DNA of 64,000 nt from Streptomyces sp. MP131-18 (GTDB taxonomy: Bacteria; Actinomycetota; Actinomycetes; Streptomycetales; Streptomycetaceae): positions 124,001 to 188,000 of the forward strand of contig NZ_LZNS01000001.1 in assembly GCF_001984575.1 (NCBI RefSeq), in the 5' to 3' direction. The notes under the pieces were generated by a model. It was not told the origin of the DNA and did not search any database. It was given only the letters and a program-made list of their open reading frames with translations. The stretch's first letter is position 1. The number at the start of each line of letters is the position of its first letter. Made by a program: the position numbers and the translations under genes. Of the stretch, positions 16,527 through 25,542 are shown in pieces.

Positions 16527-17861
16527 TCAGCTCCCGGCGCCGAGGTCGATCTCGACGAACGCGCTGGGCTGGAGCACGCCGAAGGCGGCCCGCATCTCAG
16601 CGAGGATCGCGACCATGTTGCGGATGAAGAAGTCCGCGTGCGAGTCGCTGACCGTGATGGACGCCTGCTCGCGGTCCCAGAGGACCGCCTTGCGCCAGTC
16701 GCCGATGTAGCCAGTGCCCGGCTCCACGCCCTCCGACTGGATGACCGGCAGGCTCCACAGCGGAGCGGTGCCCCCGAAACCCATGCCCGATTGAGAAGGG
16801 CCGCCGAAGTAGTAACGGCCCTCGTTGTCCTGGAGCAAGTCCAGGGCCTCGACGTCCAGCGGGTGCAGGACGTACCCGGTCGGCACGCTGCGCCCCACCG
16901 TGTACACCAGGGTCTTCGCCTTGCGGGTGGTGGTGAGCAGGTCGGTGTCGAACGCCTGCTGCTGCACACCGGAAACGCTGGCGAGGCCCTCGAAGTTCTC
17001 GCCTGTGCCGTCGCCGGAGATCATCTGGTCTTCGAGTTCCTCCTCCAGTCCGTACTGGAGGAAGGCGTCGATCAGCGTGCGGATCTGCGCCGCGTCGCTG
17101 AGGGCGCGCTTCGTCACCGGAATCCAGTGGGCGATGGTGCGGACCGGCGTCGTCACCCGCGCCGCCGCCAGCCCGGACTCCGGCTTCGTGCCGGACGTGC
17201 CAGCCGTCGCAGTGGCCTCCGGCACCGGGGCGGCGTTGTTCGTGACGCCGGTCATCCGCACGTACTCGACGGTGTCCGAAGAGGTGGTCCCGTTGGTGAC
17301 GAGATCCCGCAGCATCAGGGGGCGCTGGAACAGGTCCAGGCCGACCTGGAGGCCGCGGTAGTCGGGCTGCACGAGCGCGCCTGCGCTGGTGTCGGAGCCG
17401 CCGGTTACCAGGTCCTTCTGTCCGCTGGCGCGGCCGACGAGGCGCTCGAACCCGACGGGCCTGCTCTGGACTCGGTGGTCCTTGCCGAAGACGCCATTCG
17501 GGGCGCTGGCAAGCAGTTCCCGGTACTCCTTGGAGCTGGTGAAGTGCTGGCCGAGGGACTTTCCGTCGGGGACGATCAGGCCGGACGGAGTGCGCTGGGC
17601 GCCCTTCTCGTTCTTCTCGATGAGACCGACGCCGTCGCCGAGGTCAGCGATCGCGGACCGCATCTTTTCGTCGGCCTTGGCCTGGTCGAGCTTCTTCTTC
17701 AACTCGGCGGCCTCGTTCATCTTGGCCTGGATCTCGGCGCGTTCGGCGTCGGTGAAGTCGCGGTCGCCGTCCTCCTCGGCCCGATCCGCGATGTCGCGGG
17801 CGGCGCCGAGCGCGGCCTTGACCTGTGCGACGAGTTCGTCGGTCCTGCTGGTGGTGGTCAT
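16527..17861 (-). CDS. Major capsid protein, HK97 fold
   Basis: The 444-residue protein has an N-terminal coiled-coil scaffold region (residues about 1-75, DFTDAERAEIQAKMNEAAEL) that the prohead protease would remove, followed by the HK97-fold core (SDTSAGALVQPDYRGLQVGL, VRTIAHWIPVTKRALSDAAQ, QMISGDGTGENFEGL). It lies immediately downstream of the protease gene. Confidence 0.95.
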   Translation of the reverse strand: MTTTSRTDELVAQVKAALGAARDIADRAEEDGDRDFTDAERAEIQAKMNEAAELKKKLDQAKADEKMRSAIADLGDGVGLIEKNEKGAQRTPSGLIVPDGKSLGQHFTSSKEYRELLASAPNGVFGKDHRVQSRPVGFERLVGRASGQKDLVTGGSDTSAGALVQPDYRGLQVGLDLFQRPLMLRDLVTNGTTSSDTVEYVRMTGVTNNAAPVPEATATAGTSGTKPESGLAAARVTTPVRTIAHWIPVTKRALSDAAQIRTLIDAFLQYGLEEELEDQMISGDGTGENFEGLASVSGVQQQAFDTDLLTTTRKAKTLVYTVGRSVPTGYVLHPLDVEALDLLQDNEGRYYFGGPSQSGMGFGGTAPLWSLPVIQSEGVEPGTGYIGDWRKAVLWDREQASITVSDSHADFFIRNMVAILAEMRAAFGVLQPSAFVEIDLGAGS

Positions 17862-17867
17862 GTCTCC

Positions 17868-18671
17868 TCATTCCGTGAGCATGGAGACCTCGGCTGCGAG
17901 TAGCGCGAGGTCGGCGCGCAGACGGGGCGAGGCGGGTTCCGACCGGGCGCCGCGGCTCTCCTTGGCCCCGTGGGGCTCCTCGGGGGCGGCGGGCGGGGTG
18001 GGCTTGGCCTTCTCGTCGTCGCTGGTGTCGTCGGTTTCGTCGCTGTTGGCGACTGCCGACAGCACCTCTTCGATGTCGTCGGCGGCTTTCCGCAGTGCGT
18101 CGCGTGCGGACTTCAGGGTCGTCTCGTTCTTCGCGCTGAGGACGCGGCCGGCCTTCGCGCCGCGGGCGTGGCGTTCGCCCTTCACGTCCAGCAGTTCCGT
18201 CGCTTGGTTGGCGCCGATCAGGGTGGGGCCGACCTCGTAGAGCTTCAGGCGCCGCAGCTCGTAGTACGGCTCGCCGTCCTTCTGGTCCACCCACGAGCCT
18301 TCGGTGATGTCGTAGGCGAAGCTGAACTGAGTGACCCTGCGGCCCTTCAGCAACCGGTACACCTTCGCGGCCTTCGAGCCCTCATCGAGGTCGAGGCGTG
18401 CCTTCACCCACAGGCCCTCCGGCCGCTCCTCCGCCTGCAGCACCTCACCGATGTGGTAGTCCGGGTCGGCCGACATGTGGGACCACAGCACGGGGATCGG
18501 GTCGCCGCGCCCCTTCCACTCAGCGAGGGTCTCGGCGAACGCGCCGGGCACGATCCGGTCGCCCACCGAATCGGTGTTGTAGGCGGCGACGATCGCCTCG
18601 AAGACGCCGTCCTCGGTGCCCTCGTTCTCCCCTGCGGCCTTGATCCGCACGGGGCAGCTCTTGAGCCGCAT
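17868..18671 (-). CDS. HK97-family prohead protease
   Basis: Serine protease that cuts the capsid scaffold region during maturation. Motifs seen: AYNTDSVGDRIVPGAF near residue 30, PVLWSHMSADPDYHIGEV with the catalytic His, and QFSFAYDITEG with the catalytic Ser. The C-terminal 100 residues are low-complexity and acidic, ending in a short helix, and may be a self-cleaved scaffold-like tail. ATG 18671 has AAGGAGA at good spacing. Confidence 0.92.
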   Translation of the reverse strand: MRLKSCPVRIKAAGENEGTEDGVFEAIVAAYNTDSVGDRIVPGAFAETLAEWKGRGDPIPVLWSHMSADPDYHIGEVLQAEERPEGLWVKARLDLDEGSKAAKVYRLLKGRRVTQFSFAYDITEGSWVDQKDGEPYYELRRLKLYEVGPTLIGANQATELLDVKGERHARGAKAGRVLSAKNETTLKSARDALRKAADDIEEVLSAVANSDETDDTSDDEKAKPTPPAAPEEPHGAKESRGARSEPASPRLRADLALLAAEVSMLTE

Positions 18672-18741
18672 GGTCACTCTCCTTCGCCCGCTCCCGGGCA
18701 GCACAGACAGGCCCGTGGCCGGGCAAGAGGTAGAGGTCGTC

Positions 18742-20739
18742 TCAGATGTCGAAGGAGACTTCGACGTCGCACTGGCAGCCGGCACGCTGGAGCGGATCGA
18801 GCCTGGAGTCGGCTGGCCAGCGGGCGCCGTTGCTGAAGGTATCGTCCAGCTCGACGGTCTCGCCGTCCATCCGGCGGTGCGCGGGGCGGGGGTTGCTGCT
18901 GCGGACGCGCCACGTCTTCGTCGCCTCGCCCCCGGTCTGGGCGGCGAGGCCGCGAGCCGCCTCCGTCGTGCCGAAGCCGCTCATAGCCGTGGCCTCCGAC
19001 TGAGCGAGAGACAACACTCGCTGCCCGAGTGCCACCACGAACACCGACGACAGAGCGCCCTGCATCTCGTCGTCTGGCTGCTCCAGCGCGGCGGCCAACT
19101 GCTCCTCAGTCGCCTCGTTCACCGACTCCGACACAGCCGCGGCGTGGGCGGCGAGCCACTCCAGCGTCGCGTCCTCGTTGTACGTCTCCGGGTCCGCCTC
19201 CAGAGCCTCCAGCGCTGCCGCTGCCGCGGCAGCCGAGGCGGCGAGCCCCAGCGCGTACAGGTCGGCAGACAGCTCGGAGACCCACCGATCACGGTCGAAC
19301 ACCTCGGTGATGGACGCCTTGGTCATCGCTCCCGCGCACCGCTTGGCGGCGCCGGCCCGCGACATCACCGAGCGCTGCTGCCGCTCGAAGAACGCCGTCA
19401 ATGTCTCCTCGTAGCGCCGCTCGTACTCGGCGGGCGCCCGCGCCTTGATCCGGAGTCGACGATGCTTCGAGCGCCCAACCCGGGACGCCTGCCCCTCAGG
19501 GGCTGCGGACGGGGGCGGTGCCGAATCGCGCGGGGACGCCTGGCCACCCTCCGTCACGTTCAGCGGGGTGATCAGCTCGTCCCCGCCCTCGATCTGCGGC
19601 AGGTTGAACCGGGCGCGCTGCTCGTTCCGGGTCATCCACGGGCCGCCCGTCGCGGTGCTCGCCGCCGCAGCCTGCTCCTCGAAGGAGCCCGACATCTTGC
19701 TGGCGATGTTGAACTCGACGTACACGTTGTCGGAGTCCGGCAGGTCGGAGAGCAGTTGGAGTTCGATCTCCTCGGCCAGCCACGTCAGCCAGGGGCCCAG
19801 CGTGTCCTGGTAAAGCTGGCGGTGCTGCTCGCGGATGTTGCTGTAGGTGGCGTGGTCCAGGATTCCGACCATAGGCAGCGGGATGTGGTAGGCGCTCGCG
19901 ACTTCCTCACGGGTGAGCTTCCGGGTCTCCAGGTACTGGGCCTGCTCCGGCGTCATGCCGCCCTGGTGCCACTGCATCCCGTCTTCCAGGATCGGCGTCC
20001 CCCCGGCCATCTGCCCGTCGCCCGTGTACAGGCCCCGCCAGTCGGCCCGGAACCGCTCGCGCCCCTTGTCCGACCAGGCAGGCGCCTCGGACGGACGGGA
20101 GATCCAGCCGGACATCCGGGCGCCGTTGCGCCACAGCTGCTCGCGGTACGTCTGGCTGCTGAACCCCTCAGCGAGGATGCCGCGCAGCGTCTCCATCGGC
20201 GACAGGCCAAGGCGCGAGGTGCTGGGGTTGTAGCCGCGGAAGTACACCACCCGGTCCCGCGGGATCGTGACGACGCCGGCCGAGCCCTTCACCTCGAATC
20301 CGCCGGGCTCCATCCAGTCCCCGCCGACCGGCTTCGTGCGGTCCATCGGGAGCCGCACCAGGCCGCCCACGTCGTTGCCCGCGTCGGTCGGCCGAACCCG
20401 CGCCCACACCGCCATGTCGTACACGGCGATGTCCTGCACCAGCGCGTTGATCAGCCGGTACCGCGTGGTGTACAGGTTCGGCTTTTTCAGCAGCCGGGCC
20501 AGCGGGTGATCCGTCAGCCGCTCCCGATCCGTGTCCGACACCCGGCGGAAGACATGCAGACCCAGTTGCGCGATGTTGCGGCCGAGGAAGTCCACCACCG
20601 TGCGGACGTGGGGCTGCGACCGGTAGATGTCGACGTAGTCCATCGTCACGTCGCCCGACAGCCGCACCTGCTGCGGAGCCAACGGTGGCGGGTCGCGGTC
20701 CACGCGCGCGAGCTGGCCCGCGCTCACCACGAACGGCAT
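18742..20739 (-). CDS. Portal protein fused to a MuF-like minor head protein
   Basis: Residues 1-400 match HK97-type portals (VTMDYVDIYRSQPHVRTVVD, FLGRNIAQLGLHVFRR, YHIPLPMVGILDHATYSNI). After a low-complexity linker at about 400-430 comes a helical region and a C-terminal MuF-type motif (RPAHRRMDGETVELDDTFSN, ending AGCQCDVEVSFDI). In most phages portal and MuF are separate genes; here they form one 665-residue frame without an internal stop. The portal is the DNA entry ring of the head. Confidence 0.92.
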   Translation of the reverse strand: MPFVVSAGQLARVDRDPPPLAPQQVRLSGDVTMDYVDIYRSQPHVRTVVDFLGRNIAQLGLHVFRRVSDTDRERLTDHPLARLLKKPNLYTTRYRLINALVQDIAVYDMAVWARVRPTDAGNDVGGLVRLPMDRTKPVGGDWMEPGGFEVKGSAGVVTIPRDRVVYFRGYNPSTSRLGLSPMETLRGILAEGFSSQTYREQLWRNGARMSGWISRPSEAPAWSDKGRERFRADWRGLYTGDGQMAGGTPILEDGMQWHQGGMTPEQAQYLETRKLTREEVASAYHIPLPMVGILDHATYSNIREQHRQLYQDTLGPWLTWLAEEIELQLLSDLPDSDNVYVEFNIASKMSGSFEEQAAAASTATGGPWMTRNEQRARFNLPQIEGGDELITPLNVTEGGQASPRDSAPPPSAAPEGQASRVGRSKHRRLRIKARAPAEYERRYEETLTAFFERQQRSVMSRAGAAKRCAGAMTKASITEVFDRDRWVSELSADLYALGLAASAAAAAAALEALEADPETYNEDATLEWLAAHAAAVSESVNEATEEQLAAALEQPDDEMQGALSSVFVVALGQRVLSLAQSEATAMSGFGTTEAARGLAAQTGGEATKTWRVRSSNPRPAHRRMDGETVELDDTFSNGARWPADSRLDPLQRAGCQCDVEVSFDI

Positions 20740-20740
20740 G

Positions 20741-21019
20741 TCACCTCACCGCCTGAACGAACAACACCTGCGATCGCTCCACCAGCAACTCGCCGTCCAC
20801 GCGAGACGGCTCGGACGACGGCACCAGCAGCGTCGCGTCGCCCAGCACCAGCAGCGTGCGATGCCGCCGCAACAGCACCCCGTCCACCGCGCTGCCGTCT
20901 GACAGGTTGACCACCACCCGCTGGCGGACCGCGACCCGCGCCTCCGCCAGCCACACGCCAGCGAACGCCGCCACCACGGCGGCCAGTAGGACGAGTGCCA
21001 GGCTCTGGACGACGATCAC
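20741..21019 (-). CDS. Small membrane protein between terminase and portal (92 aa)
   Basis: An N-terminal membrane helix (SLALVLLAAVVAAFAGVWLA) precedes a small beta domain (VVVNLSDGSAVDGVLLRR, LLVLGDATLLVPSSEPSRVD) that looks like an Sm/LSm-type barrel. GTG 21019 overlaps the terminase stop as GTGA. A conserved-looking gene in this place in actinophages, function unknown. Confidence 0.65.
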   Translation of the reverse strand: MIVVQSLALVLLAAVVAAFAGVWLAEARVAVRQRVVVNLSDGSAVDGVLLRRHRTLLVLGDATLLVPSSEPSRVDGELLVERSQVLFVQAVR

Positions 21020-22743
21020 ACGACCTCCAGTCCTCGCTCCTCGTACACGCTCGGCCCAGACACTTCGCGGTTCCATGCCCGGTCCAGGCCCATCACGGCC
21101 GCGGGCACGCCGTCGATCTTGTCGGCCGCGTTCCTCTTGTCCGGCTTGACGTTCTCGCTCGCGTCGGTAGCGACCGCGAGGTTGTCGATCATCCAGCGCA
21201 TCACCGGATTCCCGCCGTGCCGGAACAGCGGCTTACGCTCAGTGCCCTGCCGTAGCAGCCTGCCCAGCTCTTTGAGCGGTGGCGACATGGACCGGTAGCC
21301 CTGCCGCATCTCTTCCATCGGGGCGTCATCCGCCATGAGGTCGGTGATGCACTGGGTGGAGTTCCACGGGTCGAAGGCGATGGCCCGCACGTCGAAGAAC
21401 TCGCGGTCGGTGGCGATGTCGTTCCGGATGTAGTCGTAGTCCATGACCTCGCCCGGCGTCACCGTCAGCCAGCCCTGGCGAACCCAGACCTCTGCCGCCC
21501 CGGCGGTCCGCTCATTCAACCGGGGCAGGTTCGCCTCCGGAGTCCAGAACCGCCACAGCGCGTCGTAGCCGGCGGCGTCATCCGGGAAGACCCACGCGAG
21601 AGCGGACAGGTCTGACGTCGCCGCCAAGTCCAGCCCGCCATAGGCCTCGCGGCCCTTCAGTGCGGCCCGGTCCACCATCCCCGCGTTGCGGTCCCACACC
21701 TCCAGCGGTATGTACTTCGTCTGCTGCTTGGTCCGGATACCCAGCCGTAGACGCAGGTAGGAGGCCAGCTCAATGGGGTTCTGCCGCGCCTTTGCCGCGG
21801 CTTTCTCCATACTTTCCATCGTCGGCGAGTCCCCAGCCGCCAGCCCTGGGTTGGCCTTCAGCCACGTGGCCGGGTCGAATGGGTCGTCGCCCTTCTCCGC
21901 GGCGAACACCACGCCGTAGAAGGTGGGGTCGGTCAGCACACTGCGGGCCAGCTTCTCGCAGTACTCCCGCACCTCCGCATACGGGCTGAACGGAGTCCCC
22001 GCATCGGCCGTCGTCGCGTACATCACCAGCGGCTGCTCGCGGGCACCCGTGCCCGTCTCCACTGCCTCGATCAGCCCGCGGTCCTTATGCAGATGAAGCT
22101 CATCGACGAAACCGCCATGAGGACTCGTGCCGTGCATGGCGTCGGCCGCCGACGACATCACAGAGAAAAACGAGCCGGAGCGGGGATGCTGAATCTGATC
22201 CCGAAGCGCCTTCACGTGTCCCTTCAGGTCCGGGGCCTTCGCCGCAAGCAACCGGACCGGATCGAAGCACAGCCGCGCCTGATCCTTTCGGGTGGCAAGG
22301 GCGTACACCTCGGCACCCTGCTCGCCATCCGCGCAGGTCAAGTAGATGCACTGACCGCCACCGATCGTGGTCTTCGCGTTCTTCCGAGGGATGTCCAGAT
22401 ACTGGGTCTGGACGATCCGCACCGGGCGGCCGTCCGACGTGGGCTTCACCCAGCCGTAGGTCGGGCCGATCAGGTAGGCGATCTGCCACGACCTTAGGGT
22501 GATCGGGCGCCCCGCCCACTTGCCCTTGGTGTGCCGGAGTCGCCGGAAGACATCAACGACTCGGTCGATACGCTCCGGATCGAACCAGGCGCCAGGCACA
22601 TCCCGCGGTTCTGGCGTCTTATACAGGGGCGGGCAGTTCGGCAGCTCGTAGCCGCGGTCCAGCAGGTACCAGGCCACCTCGGGCGACAACTTCAGGCGAT
22701 CCAGCTCGCGCTTCCCAGGCAGCTTCACCGTCACGCCGCTCAC
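21016..22743 (-). CDS. terL: Terminase large subunit
   Basis: Packaging motor: ATPase plus nuclease. The ATPase region has a Walker A-like RKNAKTT at residues 120-126 (preceded by YLDIP), Walker B GFVDELH near 214, and a coupling motif near 243 (YATTADAGTPFSPYAE). The nuclease domain follows with GGLDLAATSDLSALAW and AIAFDPWNSTQ as the acidic metal sites. Length of 575 residues is normal. It starts 4 bases after the small subunit. Confidence 0.95.
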   Translation of the reverse strand: MSGVTVKLPGKRELDRLKLSPEVAWYLLDRGYELPNCPPLYKTPEPRDVPGAWFDPERIDRVVDVFRRLRHTKGKWAGRPITLRSWQIAYLIGPTYGWVKPTSDGRPVRIVQTQYLDIPRKNAKTTIGGGQCIYLTCADGEQGAEVYALATRKDQARLCFDPVRLLAAKAPDLKGHVKALRDQIQHPRSGSFFSVMSSAADAMHGTSPHGGFVDELHLHKDRGLIEAVETGTGAREQPLVMYATTADAGTPFSPYAEVREYCEKLARSVLTDPTFYGVVFAAEKGDDPFDPATWLKANPGLAAGDSPTMESMEKAAAKARQNPIELASYLRLRLGIRTKQQTKYIPLEVWDRNAGMVDRAALKGREAYGGLDLAATSDLSALAWVFPDDAAGYDALWRFWTPEANLPRLNERTAGAAEVWVRQGWLTVTPGEVMDYDYIRNDIATDREFFDVRAIAFDPWNSTQCITDLMADDAPMEEMRQGYRSMSPPLKELGRLLRQGTERKPLFRHGGNPVMRWMIDNLAVATDASENVKPDKRNAADKIDGVPAAVMGLDRAWNREVSGPSVYEERGLEVV

Positions 22744-22746
22744 CCC

Positions 22747-23205
22747 CTACGCGAAGGGGTTCGCCTCCGTCGCCTCGTCCTTTGCTGGCATCCGGGCCCG
22801 CGCTGCGAACGACATCCCCAGCTGCTTCGCGTACTCCAGGAACAACTGCGACTGGCTGCGCATCTCGGACCCGGCCGGGTTCTTCTTCGCCGTCCCACCG
22901 TGCGCCGGGTCATCCAGCACCACGTCGCCGCCAGCCAGCGCGTTGCCAGCCTGACGCGCCGCGAGGAAGTGGCGCAGCGCCAGCTCAACGGTCGGCCCGT
23001 CGGCCGGAGTCAGGAGCCCGGCCCGGTCCAGCTGGGGCACGATCGCGTCCCACAACTCCACCATCTCCGGGTCGCCGTCCGGGAACCCAGGCGGCCGAGA
23101 GGGCGCCGAGGCGTCAACGCGCTCGGCGACTGTCCCGGCCGCCTGCTCGCCAGCCGGGACGGACTTCAAGTGCTTGGGGATCTTCAGGGGGCCACGTGCT
23201 CCCAT
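22747..23205 (-). CDS. terS: Terminase small subunit, P27 family
   Basis: DNA-recognition subunit of the packaging motor. The start GARGPLKIPKHLKSVPAGEQ and the helical pattern (DPEMVELWDAIVPQLDRAGL, LTPADGPTVELALRHFLAA) are those of P27-type small subunits. I take ATG 23205 rather than one two codons earlier. It lies between an HNH gene and the large subunit. Confidence 0.9.
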   Translation of the reverse strand: MGARGPLKIPKHLKSVPAGEQAAGTVAERVDASAPSRPPGFPDGDPEMVELWDAIVPQLDRAGLLTPADGPTVELALRHFLAARQAGNALAGGDVVLDDPAHGGTAKKNPAGSEMRSQSQLFLEYAKQLGMSFAARARMPAKDEATEANPFA

Positions 23206-23302
23206 GATCACCCCCGGTCACAAAAGGGGAGAACCCCTGGCGAGAAACTTTTCACCACCTGGGCGGTCTCCGGTATGTCCGTTTTAGGTGATGTAGACGC
23301 CC

Positions 23303-23716
23303 TTACCCTTTGGCCCATCCACCTGGAGAGGTCCGAGCCGTCCACCGGTCATGGCATGCCTTGCATAGTCCTCGTCCGTGATCAGGATCGTGGTCATCGA
23401 GCCCCTGCTCGCGCAGCTGGCGCTTGGTGAGGGGCCAGTGGTCGGCCACTGTGCTGAGCTGGTCGCAGTCGCCCGGCTCGTGCACCGTGTAGCCGTGAGG
23501 GGTGCGGCAGGTCTGGTCGCAGGTGCAGACCGGATCACGGGCGAGCACCGCGGACCTGAACCGGCCGCGGTGCCGCCTGCCATAGCCTCGCCGGTGGGCT
23601 GACCCCCGGCGCTGGTCTACCCCCCGGGCAGCCCGGGGGGTGCACCCCGGGCATGGCGTCCCCGGGGGTATCGGCTTGCGGCAGCCCATGCAGATGCGGG
23701 GAGGGCGAGAGGGCAT
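23303..23716 (-). CDS. HNH endonuclease near terminase
   Basis: Zinc-binding Cys pairs at the N-terminus (CMGCRKPIPPGTPCPGC) and a HNH core (STVADHWPLTKRQL, then GLCKACHDRWTA). HNH proteins directly upstream of terminase genes take part in cos cutting and packaging in many siphoviruses. Confidence 0.85.
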   Translation of the reverse strand: MPSRPPRICMGCRKPIPPGTPCPGCTPRAARGVDQRRGSAHRRGYGRRHRGRFRSAVLARDPVCTCDQTCRTPHGYTVHEPGDCDQLSTVADHWPLTKRQLREQGLDDHDPDHGRGLCKACHDRWTARTSPGGWAKG

Positions 23717-23735
23717 GTGCTGCTCCTCTCGCCCG

Positions 23736-24095
23736 TTAGTTCCCGCCAGGGTCGGGGCAGTTCATCGTGTCGTCGAGGTCGGGCCAGTCGGCTCGGCAGA
23801 CGATCACGGCGGCGTCTTCGGTGCGCACGACTTGCACGGTGACGGCTTCGGGTCCGTCGATGGTGTCGGCGTAGTCGCGGATCGCGGCTTCGGCCGTCTC
23901 GACGGTGGCGTCGGGGATGAGTAGTTCGGCCTCGCCGATGCCGCCGTCCGGGAGGTCTTCGGTGATGATGCTGTACTCGGGCGCGGGCTCGTCGCTGGCG
24001 TTCTCGGCGTCGTCTCCGTCGTCGTCGCTGCACCCGGCGGTGAGTGCGAGTGCGAGGGCCATGGTGGCGAGTAATGCGGTGCGGGCTCTGTTCAT
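23736..24095 (-). CDS. Putative lipoprotein (119 aa)
   Basis: A signal peptide with basic start (MNRARTALL), hydrophobic core and lipobox LTAGC places Cys22 as the lipidated residue. The mature part is acidic, with two more Cys (CRADWP and CPDPGG). Prophage lipoproteins often act in superinfection exclusion; that is an inference here. It stands at the boundary between late genes and the small-gene region. Confidence 0.75.
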   Translation of the reverse strand: MNRARTALLATMALALALTAGCSDDDGDDAENASDEPAPEYSIITEDLPDGGIGEAELLIPDATVETAEAAIRDYADTIDGPEAVTVQVVRTEDAAVIVCRADWPDLDDTMNCPDPGGN

Positions 24096-24164
24096 GCGGC
24101 GATCATGTCGGCTGCGCGGACCACGTGCAGTAGGTGTGACCGTTCCGTGATGACTCGCTGTTGG

Positions 24165-24392
24165 CTAACGCTGCGCCCAGGGCGGCAGAGGAAGCTCTGC
24201 GCGACGCCGGGTGGTCACGGCTTGGCCGTGGTCGTCGCGCTGAATCTCGCTGTACTCGACGTCCACCGTCGCCGCATGTCCGCGCCTGACGGCCTCGAAT
24301 CCGTCGTCGGCGACGTCGGCGGGGTCGATGTTGTTGGCGTGGAGCCACGCGTTGATCGCGGCTCGGTGCTCGGGTGTGCTCGCGGTGGCCAT
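24165..24392 (-). CDS. Small hypothetical protein (75 aa)
   Basis: Helical start (STPEHRAAINAWLHANNIDP) and a beta-rich end (ATVDVEYSEIQRDDHGQAVT). ATG 24392 has AGAGGA upstream. Type common in Streptomyces phages and integrative elements; function unknown. Confidence 0.6.
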   Translation of the reverse strand: MATASTPEHRAAINAWLHANNIDPADVADDGFEAVRRGHAATVDVEYSEIQRDDHGQAVTTRRRAELPLPPWAQR

Positions 24393-24426
24393 GCGCTCAT
24401 CCTCTCGCATGCGACGCCGTGATGGT

Positions 24427-24459
24427 GGCTCCCCGCCCGTGCCCGGCGGGCGGGGAGCC
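24427..24459 (-). terminator. 13-bp perfect hairpin
   Basis: GGCTCCCCGCCCG pairs with CGGGCGGGGAGCC around a 7-base loop, just after the 24469-24726 gene on the minus strand. Confidence 0.8.
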
Positions 24460-24468
24460 TGGGGCGCT

Positions 24469-24726
24469 CTACGCGGCGCGGGGAACGGCGGCGGAGCTGC
24501 CCGTCTGGGGGCGCCCTGGGAGCGGCGGGGGATCGCCGTGCGACAGGATGACGCCGGTGTGTGCGTCGCGGACGCATCCGGGGATCTCGTCGAGCCGGTA
24601 GCGGACCCGGCCGCGGCCAGCGCCGTACCGGCCGATGCGCCCTTCGGCTGCCCACCGTCGGATGGTGGAGCCGGGGCGTCCTGCGCGGTAGGCGGCCATG
24701 TCTTCGGTGATGAGGATGGGAGGCAT
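24469..24726 (-). CDS. Small MerR/excisionase-type HTH protein (85 aa)
   Basis: Residues about 10-50 form a winged helix: MAAYRAGRPGSTIRRWAAEG, then RIGRYGAGRGRVRYRLDEI. This is the helix-turn-helix_17 layout of excisionases and small phage activators. It is framed by hairpins on both sides, so it is probably a one-gene transcript placed just upstream of the late genes; a late-gene regulator is a reasonable guess. Confidence 0.7.
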   Translation of the reverse strand: MPPILITEDMAAYRAGRPGSTIRRWAAEGRIGRYGAGRGRVRYRLDEIPGCVRDAHTGVILSHGDPPPLPGRPQTGSSAAVPRAA

Positions 24727-24749
24727 CTCACCTCCCTCGGGCATGCGAA

Positions 24750-24773
24750 AGGGCCACCCGGTTGGGTGGCCCT
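24750..24773 (-). terminator. 10-bp perfect hairpin
   Basis: AGGGCCACCC and GGGTGGCCCT around GGTT, after the 24826-25433 gene pair on the minus strand. Confidence 0.75.
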
Positions 24774-24825
24774 GACGACAGAAAGATCCAGTGAGACGCA
24801 CTGTACGCTCGCCCAGGTCAGGGCG

Positions 24826-25005
24826 TCAAGTGCCCTCGTGACCTGCGTCGCCGAGGTTGTCGGCCCATTCGCGGAGTCGAGCGTCTGCTTCCTCCACGGT
24901 GAGGCCGCCCTTGGTAATCAGGGTGGCTTGCGTGTCGGCGACGGCCTCACGGAGGCGGGTGGTGTCGACGGTGCCGTGGATGATCACGTGAGGGCCGTCG
25001 CTCAT
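24826..25005 (-). CDS. Small hypothetical protein (59 aa)
   Basis: Acidic helical protein (TRLREAVADTQATLITKGGL) whose start overlaps the upstream gene as ATGA. No family recognised. Confidence 0.6.
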   Translation of the reverse strand: MSDGPHVIIHGTVDTTRLREAVADTQATLITKGGLTVEEADARLREWADNLGDAGHEGT

Positions 25006-25433
25006 GGTGTCCACTCCTGCCGGTAGTCGGGGTGGTCGGCATAGGGCAGAGCAAGGTGACGGCAGGCATCCCAGTACGCAGCGCGAAGGGAACTCAGCGA
25101 CCTGGCGTGTTGGCCCTCAACCTCGAAGGTCTCACGGTCCAGCCGCTCATGGTCCTCGTACAGCTTCGCGATCCGTCGCTTGGCATCCACCTCGGCGAGC
25201 ACGCGGGCCGGGTCGTGGCGGCCCATGTGGTCAATCCGCGCTTCGGCGGACGGGCCCGTGGCCAGCGACTCCACCACCGCCCGAGGCGGCTTTCGAGTCT
25301 CGACGGTGTAGTAGATGTTCTCCCCGTCGGGGGTCTCCTCGGTCATCGCGCTCCAGGATTCCGCGCCCGCCGCCCGCGCCACCGCCTCGTCCTCGTCGAG
25401 CCTCGCGCGCAGGAACGCGATCAAGTCGTCCAT
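25002..25433 (-). CDS. DUF6221-like protein (143 aa)
   Basis: The start MDDLIAFLRARLDEDEAVAR and the C-terminal YWDACRHLALPYADHPDYR with an internal ARVLAEVDAKRRI are the signature of the DUF6221 family, frequent in Streptomyces phages and integrative elements. Function unknown. ATG 25433 is chosen over longer frames because those upstream codons overlap a terminator hairpin. Confidence 0.75.
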   Translation of the reverse strand: MDDLIAFLRARLDEDEAVARAAGAESWSAMTEETPDGENIYYTVETRKPPRAVVESLATGPSAEARIDHMGRHDPARVLAEVDAKRRIAKLYEDHERLDRETFEVEGQHARSLSSLRAAYWDACRHLALPYADHPDYRQEWTP

Positions 25434-25455
25434 CCGTTCATCCTCGCAGATGCGC

Positions 25456-25486
25456 GCGGGGCGCCCCGGCGTTCGGGGCGCCCCGC
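25456..25486 (-). terminator. 13-bp GC hairpin
   Basis: GCGGGGCGCCCCG and CGGGGCGCCCCGC around GCGTT. It separates the 25543-25887 gene from the 25002-25433 gene on the minus strand. Confidence 0.75.
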
Positions 25487-25542
25487 TGGTCACATGACGG
25501 TGCTCTCGCTGCCGTCCCGGTCGACGACGGCGAGGCGGGGGG

